Source of the DNA: Latrodectus hesperus
Taxonomy: Eukaryota; Arthropoda; Arachnida; Araneae; Theridiidae
Assembly (NCBI GenBank): GCA_037975125.1
Contig: CM075862.1
Span: 66,375,730-66,439,729, forward strand
Reading direction: 5' to 3'
Length of the DNA: 64,000 nt
A program made the position numbers and the translations under genes. Shown in pieces: positions 1-14,100 of this stretch; position 1 is the stretch's first letter; each line of letters begins with the position of its first letter. A model generated the notes under the pieces. It had not been told where the DNA came from, did not search any database, and saw only the letters and a list, made by a program, of their open reading frames with translations.

Positions 1-2071
1 AAAAATAATACAAAAACTTATTTTTCAAATACATACATTTTTTTAAATTTAAAAAAAAAAACATGAATAAAATATTTTTTAAATACAAACACTTTTTAAG
101 TAAATAAAAATGAAACACGAATACTATAAAAAAATACATGTAAGCAATAGAATTTAAATAAAATAATAACAACTTCTCCAAATCCAATTTCCGTTAATTA
201 ATATTTGTGAATTCTAAATTAATTAATAATTTGGAATCCTGAGCAACAATCTATCATTATTATCTTTAATTTTTGCTAAAATAATTTGTTGATACATTTC
301 AACAACATTTTGAGCATGAGACATTTTAAATTAAAACAATAAATAAGGTAATTAAAACATTAAAATGTTGATAATAAATTAAGAAAACGAAATAAGGAAA
401 AAAGAATATTTAACGATTTTAAATATATAAAATAAAATATATCATTTAATAAAAAAATATATATACTAAAATTAAACCAAATAAAAGTAAATAATATAAA
501 AGAAATAGTAAAAAAAATTTACGATAATTGGACACTGGCGACAACGAAACAGAAGAGCGAGAAATCCAGCGGGAATCAGTAAATGAAATTAAAATGACTA
601 GCAATTTAAAACGTAGAACAATTACAAAGAAAGTTCTGGAAAGTTCTCGAAGTGAAAGTAAAAGAACTATTGCCACTAAAAAAAAAGCACATATATAACG
701 TAAAAATTATTTATAACGTGAGAAAAACGGAATCTGGCAACGAAAAAATAAAAATAGTAAAAAAAACTAAATTTGGCAACAATATAATAAAAACAAAAGC
801 TGAAATCTGCAACACTACAACGTAAACAACGGTTACCAGATTTGGCGAGAAATCAGTGTATGGGGATACTGAACTTGTTCCACCGTATCATAGTATCAAA
901 AGCAGTTAAGAATTTAGGGGTAAACTATACATTTTTACCTTATGATTATCGAATAGAAAGCGAATATGATTTTTTTCAAAACACAATTATCATGCAGCAT
1001 TAACATAATTTTTAGAATTAAATAAAATATGTGCTTCTCATTATGACAGTTGATATATATATATGTCATTGAGTAACTAGCTTTTATTTACGTATAATTT
1101 AGAAAATTTGTATGTATATAATATGAATAATTTTTTACTGAAAATCATCATAGTCACTGGAAAATCAAACGGATATCACTTTACAGTAGAATTATATTTC
1201 TTATATAGAATTAGATAAAATTTATTGGACTTAATATAACCTTAAATTGAAGCATTGCTTCAGAATGAATGTTAAAATGTTGAGTAATATTACATACAAT
1301 ATTACATTTATTTAAACTATTAAAGCAAAGATTTATATTTTTGTTATTCACATCTTTTCTTCATTAAGTAGTGGTTTTGGACATTTTTTTCCTGATACTA
1401 TATATATTGATTGTTATACAGCAAACATGAAAGGAATTTTTAAAAAACATGAAGGAAAGCATATGATCAACTCCTGTAACTATTTTGTCCTGTATTCCTA
1501 CCTATAACATGCGGGTTAATTTCATTTAGCAATTTTCTTCATCAAGTTTATTTTTTTTCAGAATTTCTTATTTTTTAATTTTTTTTGAAGTGAAAAACTA
1601 AAATATAACAAGATTTATTTTTCTCATACTACTTTTTAAACTTTAAATATTTAAAATAACAATACAATTATAAAAGTTTACTTAATAACAATAAGATAAA
1701 AAAAAAGATTGAACGTATTTAGAGTTATAATAAATGAAAAGTAAAAAAAAAAATAATTGTTTGTCCTCTCTTCCAATAATACTAGGTATAATGTTCTTGG
1801 TGTTTCTCGAATATTTTGCGTAAACTTACATGACTTACAGGCTTGGACTACAACAGAAGAATAACCAATGTTCATATATTGTTTATAATTAAAATCAGTA
1901 ATAATACCGAACAATTAAATTTTTTTTCATTTTTCCCGTTATTAAAAATTCATTTCCACTTATTTTTAATGAGAAGCTATTATGACCCAAATGTTTGCGT
2001 ACTTAAATTGTTATATAATTTCTCCAAGGACATGTATGAATCATTTCAGTAATATTTTAAAGTGCTTTTTA
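1..2071. other. AT-rich stretch with no recognisable gene
   Basis: Very AT-rich sequence with stops in all frames and no transposon ends that I can see. A slightly less AT-rich patch runs from about 530 to 900. It holds one short open frame (listed separately) and several loose copies of a TTTGGCAAC/TCTGGCAAC word between about 730 and 850. The rest looks like intron or intergenic DNA. Confidence 0.6.
528..698 (+). other. Short stop-to-stop open frame, possible exon or retroelement scrap
   Basis: An open frame of 56 codons between TAA at 525 and TAA at 696. The peptide starts with an acidic stretch (GDNETEERE) and then becomes basic and Ser/Lys rich (NLKRRTITKK, SSRSESKR), which is more protein-like than the AT-driven frames around it. 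It contains one internal Met. I do not recognise the family. It could be the start of a gag-like protein, a decayed exon or chance. No convincing splice sites or promoter were seen. Confidence 0.2.
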
Positions 2072-2967
2072 TTAGGTTGGTGCGTATGAAATGTCGGATT
2101 CTCTTTACATGCGGACGTTTTCCTCCCTGTTTTCGTTATACTTTTGTATTTGGCATAACCTCATTCATACTCGTATTGTCCATTGCCAGAGACTCATTTC
2201 AGCAAAATAGGTTTTCTCGAAGGTCTTCCCTTTTTTATTCCTTTTGAGTTTATTGCCGATATGAATTCTGCCGACATTCGCGTCATTTTCTTATATGAGT
2301 ACAAACTTGGTAATAGTGCTGCAAAAGCTGCACGCAACATAAACCAAGCGTTTGGGGAGAATACGGTTAACGATCGGAAAGTGCAGCGTTGGTTCGAAAA
2401 ATTTCGGACTGGCGATTTTTCACTGCAAAATGAGCCGCGCGGAAGACCCAAAACGTCTGTGAAGAATGATGACCTGAAGGCTCTAGTGGCTCCAGCGGAT
2501 CCAGCCGTATCCACGAGGGAACTTGCTATCAGGATGAAAGTTGACCATACAACGATATTGAGACACCTTTCTGAGATTGGCAAGGTTAAGAAGATGGACA
2601 AGTGGGTACCGCACGCACTGACAGAGCGAAATAAGCTGGATCGGTTAAACGTATGCTCATCATTGCAGCATCCACCCTATTCACCGGATCTCTCGCCGAC
2701 CGATTTTCATTTTTTCAAGCATTTAGAGCTGTTTTTAAGGGGGCAAACACTATGAAAATGAAGACAGTCTAAAAAACTCGATATCAGAGTTTATTAATTC
2801 TAAAGACCAAAATTTTTTAAGACAGGCATCTACGCTTTAAAATCTCGTTGGGAGAAGTGTATTGAAGCGAATGGAGCATACTTTGATTGAATAAACAGCT
2901 TTTGAAGAAAGATATGCAGTTTTATACAATCACTTAAGAATCCGACATTTCATACGCACCAACCTAA
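2072..2967 (+). mobile_element. Internally deleted mariner element (non-autonomous)
   Basis: An 896-bp mariner unit. Its 29-bp terminal inverted repeats (2072-2100 and 2939-2967, beginning TTAGGTTGGTGCGTATG) match perfectly. It is flanked by the TA duplication expected of this superfamily (2070-2071 and 2968-2969). Full-length mariners are usually about 1.3 kb, so roughly 400 bp is missing. The loss is internal: the 5' DNA-binding region and the 3' end survive while the middle of the catalytic domain is gone. Perfect ends mean a transposase acting in trans could in principle still recognise it, and suggest the copy is not very old. This is read directly from the sequence; only the family name relies on known mariner structure. 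Confidence 0.95.
2261..2755 (+). pseudogene. Mariner transposase, internally deleted
   Basis: A 164-codon frame starting at the conserved mariner position (MNSADIRVIFLYEYKLG). Residues 1-110 give the paired-like helix-turn-helix region, with the signatures AARNINQAFGE, VQRWFEKFRTGDFSL and RGRP and the linker KWVPHALTERNKLDR. Right after a conserved NVCSSL motif (about 2665) the frame jumps to HPPYSPDLSPTDFHFFKHL, which carries the last of the three catalytic aspartates. The segment with the first two (normally near GDEKW and HDNARPH) is missing, and the junction stays in frame. A frameshift near 2742 ends the protein early. Family C-terminal sequence can be followed in other frames, with a second shift near 2815, to a stop at 2888-2890. 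The product could bind DNA but not catalyse transposition. An upstream in-frame ATG at 2183 is not the family start. Confidence 0.92.
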
Positions 2968-2969
2968 TA

Positions 2970-5900
2970 GGTAACTAATAATATAATACATAAAGGATTT
3001 CGAAACGAAACATTAGTGCAGATGCTATGAACAGAATAAAATGAAAATGCATATTTACACACTTCTATAGCTTTATATTGGCATTGCTTGACTCTTAATG
3101 TGCGGGAAAGAATGTATTTGATAGTTTCGATAACAAAATGATGGGTAAAAAATTAACTTCAGCGAAGAAGTACTGTGTTTCTCATATACAAAAATTACAT
3201 GCATGTTAATTAACTTAAAAAAACGCTCGCTTTGTATTTAATATTAAAAAAAATAAATAAAATAAAAATTAAAACAAGAATTTCATATTTGCCATTAGCG
3301 CTGCTTCTTTAAAAGAAATTATCCAATTTAGAAGAAAAGTCTTTAAATTTTACAGATAATAAAATTTAGCTGTCCCATATTGGCAATTAAATGTATCTAT
3401 TAAAACTGTTTTTTAAAAAAGTTTTAAGATGAACTTTATTTCTAGATTCATTTTTATGAAATCTTTTTCTTTCCAAATCACTTTTAAATCCAATTTAATT
3501 AAATTAAACTTAAACGTGTTTATTGAATGAAGCACATTTTACTATTGTATTGGAATTACAGTTGAAAATACTTATTTGTTCCAAAGCAAATATTTTTAAA
3601 CAATATATACTGATAATTTAAAATGAAATCACGTATCCTGTAACTCAAATGAATCGTATAAGCAATTGATCCTATAAAATGCAATTTTTTGATGTTCCGT
3701 TAGCTGAACTTATAATAAATTTGAAACTAAATATATTTTTGAGCACTTACATATATCGTTTGTAAAGGGAAATTTTAAAACACAGAATTTTCATTTCTAC
3801 AAAGTTTGGATTGAAATTTGCCTTTTGATTAGAATATTGAAAATATCGATTGACTGATTTATTTTATATAAAAGTATTCTCAAATAACGATTTAACTAAC
3901 ATTATCTAGCTTAAATTTCAGGAAATAAATTTAAATAAAATACTTGAAATTTTCATTTGGCAACAGATGATGGAATGATTGAAAGAAATGTTACTCATCA
4001 GATACAAAATCAGAGGTTTGATTTTGAATAGATATTCAATATCAATTTCTTTCTGAATGAATTTAGAAAAAATGTTTCAGATGAAATATAAAAAAGGATA
4101 AGCTACTAAATTTTTTACTACATTTAATTTTATTTAGGAAAACTATTTTATTCGAAATAACATTTCTGTCAGCATCTGATTTATGTAAGAATGTACGTTT
4201 ACCAAAACTTCTATTTATAACATAAATCCACTAAATTTGTTTAGAGAACTTTATTTTTTAAGAGTTAAAATATTCGTTTTACAAATTCAAAGTTTTAAAA
4301 AATGTGCTAACTTTAAATTGATAAAATAAACATTTTTTTATAGTTTATGCTTATTAACTGCATGAATTTGGAGAATTCTTATATAGATGTCAAAGATAAC
4401 ATCAGAAAATATTTATGAATCATGAAACAGAGATATGTTAAATCAAGTGAATAATTTTTTACATCAACTTGTATTCCTAAAATTAATTTATAGACAGTGT
4501 TTATAGTAGTAAATGAAAGAATAAAGAAAATCATTTTAAATGTTTGGTGATATTCTCAAATAAAATAATTTCTTAAAATCAGTAATTGAAATATTTATCA
4601 CTTTTCAATTTTCATTATTTACTCTATAAACTGATTATACTTTTTTGTTCATCAATTCATTCATCCTTCATTTGAAATATTCATCACCTTTCAACTTTCA
4701 TTATCAGCTGCATAAACTGATCATAGCTTTTTGCTCATGAAATGCTAATTTTGCTTTTAAATTTCTTAAATAAAGACTTAATTTAAGTTAGTATAGGTTT
4801 TTTTATATTTTTAAGGAAAACTGTTTAATTTGATACACTTCACAAATTAATTAAATGAGGCGTATAGTATTTCAATTAACAGCTTAGATAGTTATACTTT
4901 GAAGATGTTCTCTCCTGAATGAAATTCTTTGTTTCATTTCATTCACAATTAATTTCTATTTAAAAGTTTTGGATTATGAAAAATAAAACAATCAAACAAA
5001 TATTTCTTAAACACCTTAGTAAAATGCATTTGATAAAGTTAAATGATATTATAAAAGTTTTTAAAATTTTGAGAAAACAAATTTTAAATTCTTAAACTAC
5101 TAAATTACTATCAAGCAAAACTTTAGTTTACCCTCGAAGCTAGAATTTGACCCTACTTTTATTAAAATTATGCTGGACTGGGTTATATATTTAAAATAAA
5201 ACAGCTAAAATAGAAATTACTGAAGTATGATATTGAATATTAAATTTATCAATAATTATATTACTCTACAATTTATTTTTAAGTTTATTATTGGACATTT
5301 TGAAATTATTGTACTGTCATGTATTTAATTGTAACAGAAATTTCATATTTAGAAAAAATATTTAATTAAGTAACATGAAATTATACTTGTTTACAAGAAG
5401 ATGAAAATATTTAATTATTTTATTTATAACTCAGAATAATGGATTTAAAACTTAAACATAAATACAGAAAATTTATTGAATTAGTTAATATATTTTAGTG
5501 TTATTATTTTTTTTTTTTAAAGAATTTTACTTATTCAAATAAAAGTATAATAAATAAATGTGACGAAGTAATTCTGAAATTCAATAATAGTAATTAAAAT
5601 TCAGTTTAAAAATAATTACTTAGTTATAAGCCTTTTTTTAAATATATTAATATATTGAGATGTATACAGAAATTTAATTAAAATAAGTTAATATAAGAAG
5701 TTATATTTCAAACCACAATCAAAATGTTTAAATTAATTTACTAAAGAATTAATTTATTTTAATAAATAAATAATATGATGGATAATATTAAATAAAAATG
5801 ATAATTATTATATAAATCGCTTAGTTATAATACATAATTACGCTGAATTCATCCATTGTGAAAAAGTTGAAAAATTAATATGTATTTATAAAAGAGATTA

Positions 5901-6742
5901 AAATTATCTGGAATATAGTGAGTAAATTTTTTCCATTTTTATTTGAATCCCATTTTAAATTATGTTTAATATGACATTATAAAATCAATAAATACAAGAA
6001 CACAGAAAGAATTGGAAATAACTGGATAGAGCAAGGTTAGTCCGTTAATTCTAAATTTGATATGGAAAGAAAACTCTTTCTCTCAGAGAAAAATTCGATT
6101 TGCTATTTTTTATTGCTTTTATTGGTGATAGGAGATCAATGAAGACTTCAGGGGCTATTAACTTTCAGTAAAGAACTCTCTAGCTCTTTTTGTTTCCAGG
6201 AAAAATTTCTTTTATTAGCATATTTTTTTTACCATGATCCGTTATGCTTTTTGAAAGAATTTTATTTTTTGTTATCTTATACATTAACAGTTAAAATAAA
6301 ACTTTTTTAGTGTAATTCATGTGCTCATAGACTATAAGGTATCGTTAATTTCAAATGTATATTGAAATATTTGCATGACTTTTAATTCCAATGTCTTGCA
6401 ACCATAACATATATATCGTTTTAGTACGAGCTTTCTTTTTTTCAATCATTGAAAACATACTTTTGTATTTCACATTCATGTACTTTAGTAATAAAAAAAC
6501 AGAGAATCACGGGACCCAGATTAATTCATAAGTTATCACATAAAATACATAATTTAGAAAAATAATTATGTTTTTACTGTATAAGTGAACTCAGTACCGT
6601 ATGTAATTTATCCTACGTAATATTTTTATGCTGAAATCATTTAAGAAATTTACAGTTGATTGAAATTATTGCTTATTTTGTATATAGTGATTATTTGTAG
6701 TATTCTGATTAACTATTAAATTTTTATCATACATTATCAATT
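2970..6742. other. AT-rich gene-free stretch
   Basis: No coding frame, transposon end or RNA gene is visible. The sequence is low-complexity A/T with short homopolymer runs. Two neighbouring near-copies of a phrase like TTCATTATTTACT.TATAAACTGATTATA occur around 4610-4730, which suggests a small local duplication. Confidence 0.6.
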
Positions 6743-6986
<244 letters not shown>

Positions 6987-6987
6987 G

Positions 6988-9900
6988 ACAGTGAAAAATG
7001 AATTTCTTTTCTTAGCATTAATTGTTAAATGATAATACTTATACTATCAAATAGTAAAACATTGAATTATGCTTTCAAATTTGATATTACTATTTGATGA
7101 TATCTGAAAATTTTTACACTAATTTTTAAGTTTCAAACAGAATGAAAATAATAAACTAATGTGTTCGCTACTATTACTACGAAATCAAAGATTCAAAATA
7201 ATATAATTATTAGAATTTAATGATAAGCCCACTTTTCTTTTTTTTCCATGATTCCCCATATGGCACACCAAAAAGAAAAGAACATGTAAAGAACAATTTA
7301 AAAACTTCGGAAGTATGATTCATTCCAAAGACATGTCAGATGCGCTGTCTTCCTGAGGCAAAAGCTCTTCAGTAATTCCGAGCTATTAACTTTTCAGCAA
7401 GATATTTTCTTCTTTTTCCTCCTGGAGAGGCTACTTTGTCACCTGCAGACTGTCACGTGGTTCATGATAATACTTCCTGGAAATATGTTTCGAGTCTATT
7501 CTATCTTCAACAAATGAAGCGAGACATCACGTGTTCAGGGTGACATTTCTAACGACATATAAGATATACTCTTGGGGTTCTTATTCTATCAGATACTTCC
7601 TTTTCAGAAGTAGTAACAATTAGATATAGGATATTTCTGAACTAGAGATAAAAAAATTCTTATAATATATAAATAAATAATTTATATTACATTTTGTATA
7701 CCTCGCTTTCATTTAAAATTTATATTCTTAGACAATTTACTGTATGACAAATATATTTAAAAGCATGAAGCATTATTCTATTCCATTAATTTATACTTAC
7801 ATAAATGAATGATATTATATAAATGTAATGTTAGAATCAAACGATAATATTATTATTTTACATGCAACAAATAAATTATTATTTTATAACAAATTATTAT
7901 AAAAATAAATTATAACAACTAAATTATAAATTTGCATTATATTTTTAATTGTTCAAATTTATGTTATAATTTTTACAATAATCTTGTTAGTGGCAACATG
8001 CTTTATTTTGGTATTGTATTTGTGCACGTTTCAACAGTTGTTCATGTTTATACTTCAGTAGAATAACGTTCTTAATCTCACTGTGCTCCAGGTAAATTTT
8101 TCTGTTAAATATTTCCTGTTTAAAAATATCAGTACAGTTTTATACAAAGCTGATGGTGTTTGTTCAAATCAACTAGTTGCATTATATGTAATATTATTTC
8201 ATTTATAAATATGCAAAATTATTTTAAAAATAGAATTTTGTGATTAAATTATGAATTTACAAATCATTTATACACATCACTTATCAGCAAATACTTACGT
8301 AAAACATCATTGGATTCAAATTTTGACTGCGAAAATCCTATTTTCTAAAATCCAGTTTTAGATTAATGTAATTCGTTTTTGTAATTCATTTTTGAAAATA
8401 CAATAAGTATTTAGGAAAGAATGTGCAATTTTTGATTGTTAAGAATGACATTTAAAAATAACATAGAAAATATCATTCATAGTTTTTTTTTAAACCAGGA
8501 AAAATGTTTCCAAAACATTTTCAATTTTTATTGAAACATCATTCATGAGTTCGTTATAGACAGAAGAAATTTTATTTGTTAAGATAAAAGAACTTTTTTC
8601 AAACCTCGCGAGAAAGCGTAGTTAGAAAGTAAAGTAGAAATTTGAAAGAAAGTAAAAATAATCATTTGTGAATCTTACTAAAAATTTGAAATACTCATAT
8701 TGATGGAATCTGATTGTGAAAATGATCATTCGCATGGCAAGAAAGTAAATGGTTCTATACTAAACACAGTGTAGAACATTTTACTAGCAGTCTTATTTAT
8801 TCAACATGCGTATGCATAGTAAAATAAGGGAAGATGAAATTTCCTCCGTTAATTTAAATAAGATGAGACCCTCCAGCTGTAGATCTCACTTAAATGTAGT
8901 TTAAATTTATGTAGCAGTTAGCGGTGTGTGATTTTGTTTCATGAGAATGAGAGTAAATGGAAATGCGTTGCAAAGAATTACTTTATCTTAAAATTTGTTA
9001 AAATTATTTGTGTTTTAAATAATAAATGTATAAAAGAATAGTTATGAAAAAATAAGATATTTTATGATGCACTAAAAATTCATTTGCATTTTTATGAATT
9101 CATATTTAAAATATTAGAGTTTATTTGTTAATAAATTACTTTTATCACCAATGGAAAACTTGATTTTTTTTTAAAAATAAGCAGATGAATTTTTACTGCG
9201 CATTTTATGAAACACTATGGATACACTCAAGAATTATAATTTTAATATTTTTTTAAATAAAGGCATTATTTACATTATATTTCTAACATGATGATGAAGA
9301 TTCCTTTTTACATAGTTGGATTTTATAAAAAAATAATGTTCGGAAAGATAGATTTTCTTTATTTTCATTGTCAAACTACATTTATCAATAAAACCTTATT
9401 TTTTATTAGTAAGTGGTGAAAAATGTATCCAAAATATATTTTTATCATATTTCAATAATTTATATTTTATATAAATCAGTTATAATTTAAATAAATTTCA
9501 TAATAAAAAAACTAGCGAGGTTAAACAATACTTAAATAACATTTTCTTTATTTTCATTGATTAAAATTGCTTAAAAATAACTTATTTTAAACTTTATGTA
9601 TTTTTTCGCTTTATTGATTTAACTTGCAGTTTTTAAATTTGTAAAAATATAGTGAAGCGTCAAATGCTTTCCTTGTAAGTCTAAGGTATAAAATTTTAAA
9701 AAAATATATTAAAGCACTATACTTTACCCTTCATTTAACTATCATATATTTGACCGCAGACAAAGAGGTTAATGGTTAATCAACTTTTCAAATTATGTAT
9801 TAAGAAGTAAGAGCAATAAAACCAATGATTTAATTACTGGAAAGCTGAAATTTTAACTTCTTCACATTGAAGCTTCTAGTACTTCTAAGGAACGTTAAAA

Positions 9901-10689
9901 ATAATTACAAAGTGCAAAAATGTTGTGGAACATTAAATACATCCATTTTTTTATATTCCATAAATTATAATTTCAATATGTTTTAGAATCAGTTATCTAC
10001 ACACAATCAGTATATGCTGTTATCTTGTTGTTAACTGAAGCCACAGATATAGTAAAATCTTATGTTTAAAATTATAAGATGGTAAAAATCAGCTTCATAC
10101 ACTGACAATTGTTCTGTACATAAGCTTAATTATTTCTCTTGTATACAATTAAGGGTTAACTATCATTATGAAAGTTTTCAACCTATGATTTTTGGCTGTA
10201 GTATAGTAAATCCTATGATGGCTATGTTTTATAATATAGTATGAAGCATATTTTAAGAAACAATAGTTTTATAATATAGTATGAAGCATATTTTAAGAAA
10301 TAAATAAAATATTGAAAAAATAAGTATCAATTTTAAACAAAATGTGTTGTTTTTAAATTGTGCATTTCTAATTGCGGAAGAGAATTTTTAATGATCTTGT
10401 TAGTTGGAAGCATTATAATTAAGTACCTAACGCATTAAAAATACATGCATTAAACATGACACTAATGAAAATATTTGTGTTTAAAATGATATTTAAAATG
10501 ATAAAAGTGTTTAAAATGATATCTACTTTAAAAAAAATATTTTATGAATCGAGTTTATGCTTTCATTTAATTTTTTGTACTTGGTAACAGTCTCTCATGC
10601 ATTTTTTAATATTCATTGGCAGATATAAATACTATTTCAGTGACATATACTTGTTAGTACATTATTTTTTTGATAAAATTAACAAAGAT
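6988..10689. other. AT-rich gene-free stretch
   Basis: No gene is recognised. Around 7300-7600 the base composition is less AT-rich, with words such as CTCCTGGAGAGG, CACGTGGTTC and CATCACGTG (two CACGTG E-box palindromes). I find no long frame or transposon signature there. It may be an old unclassified repeat or unique sequence. Confidence 0.5.
10226..10300. repeat. Tandem duplication of a 40-bp unit
   Basis: A 35-base string starting GTTTTATAATATAGTATG occurs at 10226-10260 and again, identical, at 10266-10300, giving a 40-bp period. Two copies only. Confidence 0.9.
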
Positions 10690-10998
10690 GAACATCACCC
10701 TATTATCCTGCTGGAAACTTTTTGTCAGTGGCAAGGGGGTTTCTTGGGCGGAACGGATAACATACTTCCATAACTATTCTCCTGGCAGGGTCACCCCAGG
10801 AATGAATGCTGTTCCATACTCAGTTAACGTCTAATCTTGTGGATTCTTAAACAAATCTTTTTGTTTAGTTAGTCGTCAGACTTTGTTGTTCTTTGTTTAG
10901 GTGAACCACAAGGGCTGAAGTTTAAGTGAATACGCTGAGCCATAGACCAATAACTTTGTTTCCTCCTACTATTTCTACTCACCTTCTTGATTGTTTAG

Positions 10999-11108
10999 AT
11001 ACATCCTGGAAGCTGCTGTTGGATGAGCAGGAGAAATTGCTGAATCTGCCACGCAAAGTGTTCTGCTGGAGTTCGTGTTGTATTCCAAGAAGAAGAAAAA
11101 CATGTTGA
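10999..11108 (+). other. Candidate terminal exon, unknown product
   Basis: A long pyrimidine-rich tract (about 10960-10996) ends in TTGTTTAG, a good splice acceptor. Behind it one phase stays open for 35 codons to TGA at 11106-11108. The inferred end of the protein is Leu-rich then Cys/Arg-rich (KLLLDEQEKLLNLP, FCWSSCC, PRRRKTC). The GC content is clearly above the surroundings from about 10690 to here. A possible AATAAA signal lies near 11320. I recognise no family and see no confident upstream exon. It may be chance or a decayed repeat; the case rests on acceptor quality, composition and open frame. Confidence 0.28.
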
Positions 11109-11109
11109 A

Positions 11110-14100
11110 TTTTATAAAAACAATGTATGGGACAATGATTGAGAAACAGTTATAACATATAATGCTCTTTTCTTTGATTTTGTCCCAATAGTTTTTGATA
11201 ACATTATGGTAAACTGAAGATGCTTACATGCAATTTATGTATATAAAACTTATCTAAAAGCTTAATTTAATTTTAGGAATCTTGAGACTGTTTTGAATTT
11301 AGTCCATAACAGAAATACGAATAAATTGTAAGATAATAAATGTATTTAATTTTAATAAAGATAAAAATAATATCAAATGAAAAAGTTAGGTTAGGTTACT
11401 AGGTTACAAATTTAAGGGTCTATTCCTACCGACTGAATAAGACTCTAAGATTTGCAAGCTTGTAATTTCATACCATAAAGAAGATATGATTTTGATATCT
11501 AAACAGGCTTCTCTCTCTTACTGCAACACCAAATCTTTGAAGGGACATTGAAGGACATACGAAGAAATTAACAACCCATTTTAGTATATATACAGGTAAT
11601 TCTCCTTCCTTGTATTTCTCAATAGGTTATTTAGTCCTTAAAATGAGAAAAAAATATAAAATTCTCATTAAAAAATTTCTTTTGAAAATATAATTTAAAA
11701 TACCTAAATAGAAGAAAAAATCAAATCAACAATAAATGTAACAATAATTACAATTTATTTATTTCATAAAAAACACATTAAGTATATAAATATCATACTT
11801 TTCATATTATAATTTTTTTAATATTGTTTATAGTACATTTGAACAATCATGTAAATTTCAGATTTGATTTTAAATCATTTTCTAAACAATTAAAACAACT
11901 CACGGTGACATTTAGAGAATAATACAAAATTATATAAACACAAAAGAATTAGTCAATAAAAAGTATTATATCAGTATTGTAAATTTATTAAAAAAGGTGA
12001 AATTAAATTTGAATTTTAAATGAAGTGTGATGGTTGGCAAAGTGTACTGTTCATTACCAGCATTGATTAATACCAGTAAAACCATTTTAACTTGTTAAAA
12101 CTTAAAATTAAACAATTATATTTAAATTAAATTTCAAACTTGATAATTCAGATTCTTGAATTTTTCTCTACGTTATTGGAATTAAAGAACAAACTACTCT
12201 TTCAATTATATAACCACAAGTTTTTTTAACAGCAATTTTCAAATGTATCAAGTATTTTAAATTAAAGGAAAATACATTGAATTACATATGGTTTAAGATA
12301 AAAATGTTGTTCTCGATATTAAGGAACATAGGTATTGTTTCATTGTGCACATAACGCACCAAGCCAACAATTTTTGCAGCATTTGTGAAGTTTGATAAAA
12401 GAATATTCAATGAAACATCTGCTTTTAACTATGACAAAAATATTATATACATTCTGTATAAAATATTTTTACACGTTTATGATTTGAAGCTGAAAAACGA
12501 GCTTGAAAGGAAATCTATTTTCACACATAAAAAAGAAATTGAAATCAAATATCTAAAACGGAAATCGAAATCTTAAAAAATGATTTCTTTGAAAAAAAAG
12601 GCAAGAAAATTCACAAAATTGGAAACGCAACTAACTGCTAAACTAGTGAAATCATGTCATGTTTCCTGAAAGACGATGTTGGTGACTTTCAGTACATTTT
12701 AGCTTAAGGCTTAAGCAAAAACAAAAATAAGTGAAGGAAATTTATTTTTGTAATGTATATTTATTTGACCTCAAGCATGAAAACATCTGCAATAGACAGT
12801 ATTCTTTTATCATTTTGTCAAAAAAAGTGAAAAATAATTTATACACAAAATAACCAAAAGTACGCTGTTTTGAAACTCAAGAAATATTGTAAAGAATAAT
12901 TTTAAATAAATAAAATTTAAAGTATAGTGTAACCTCGTCTACTATGAAAATTTACTCCAAAATTAATAATAAAATTAAAATTGTTACTTAATTTTAATTG
13001 AAGTTTTGCATCTCTATATATAGTTCTTCAAAAAAGGGAAAAATTTAAAATAAAATTTATTTATTTCAATATTTTATTTAAAATTTCAAAGAAAGTATTT
13101 GAACATAATTAAAACTATAGTCAGTACATTAAATTTTTTGACTTTTTAAGACACACACACACATATGAAAATATTGTGAAAATAATGTATGAAAATATTG
13201 TAGTTCATTGTCAAGTTGATTATTTAAGCTTAATGTAAATATGACAAATAGATTATCCTTTTCTTCGATGAGAAAGAATTTTACATGTCTCGTATTTGAA
13301 AACCTAAAGTTACTCACAAGCCTGCGAAAGTTCAAAATTACATGGAACTGATGGCAATATTTCGACTGAAGTTACAAGTATCTAAATTTATCTGATTTGC
13401 TATGGGTGCCAAGTAAGATTCTTTTATATACAGAATCATATATCTGTTCAGATAAATACGTATCTTTTCATTGAATCAAAATGTAAATAATAGATAGATA
13501 AAATAACATGTTGATATCAATCTGATTTTAACATGTTCTTTTATCTGTCTGTTAAGAACATTTTCAAACTTCAAGAATATTATTTATAGTTTTCCAAACT
13601 TCAAGTATATTATCGAAATATTTTGACGTGTAATGTTTGTAGATACCGTTGAGAAAATAATCAGACAGAAAATTACTTAATACGATATTTTCTTTTGCAG
13701 TTCTTGTTAACGAGAATATCAAGAAAAGGTAGATTTAATTAGTGCAATGATAAATCATTGAATTTCATCTGTTCATGATGAAAAATTCAGTTTTCAAAAA
13801 TAGATATGTTTTATCCAAATTATGTAAAATAATCTTGTTTTCTTACTACTTATGCCATCATATGAACAATCATCTTGAGCAGTTTATTTTCAATAGTTAT
13901 CATAGATATCATGCCAGTCAATCTATATTGTTACTATCAGAAACATTATTAGTGTTACAAATTAGGCTAATGATAAATCCCATTAATAATTCTTTCAAAC
14001 AAAATTATGTAGGCAAGAAAGTTAAAAAGTTCCCTATCTTTGAAAAATTTTACTTTAGGTAAATCTTTCATTTGGCATCATCAATTCATATCTTAAATAA

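Noticed and set aside
2194..2601. Minus-strand 135-codon frame
   Set aside because: It is antisense to the mariner transposase, which has clear family motifs on the plus strand.
13701..13728. Possible 28-nt microexon between TTTTGCAG and AAGGTAGAT
   Set aside because: Microexons cannot be supported without transcripts, and such site pairs arise by chance at this length.
13775..14062. 95-codon frame
   Set aside because: AT-driven composition and no recognisable motif.
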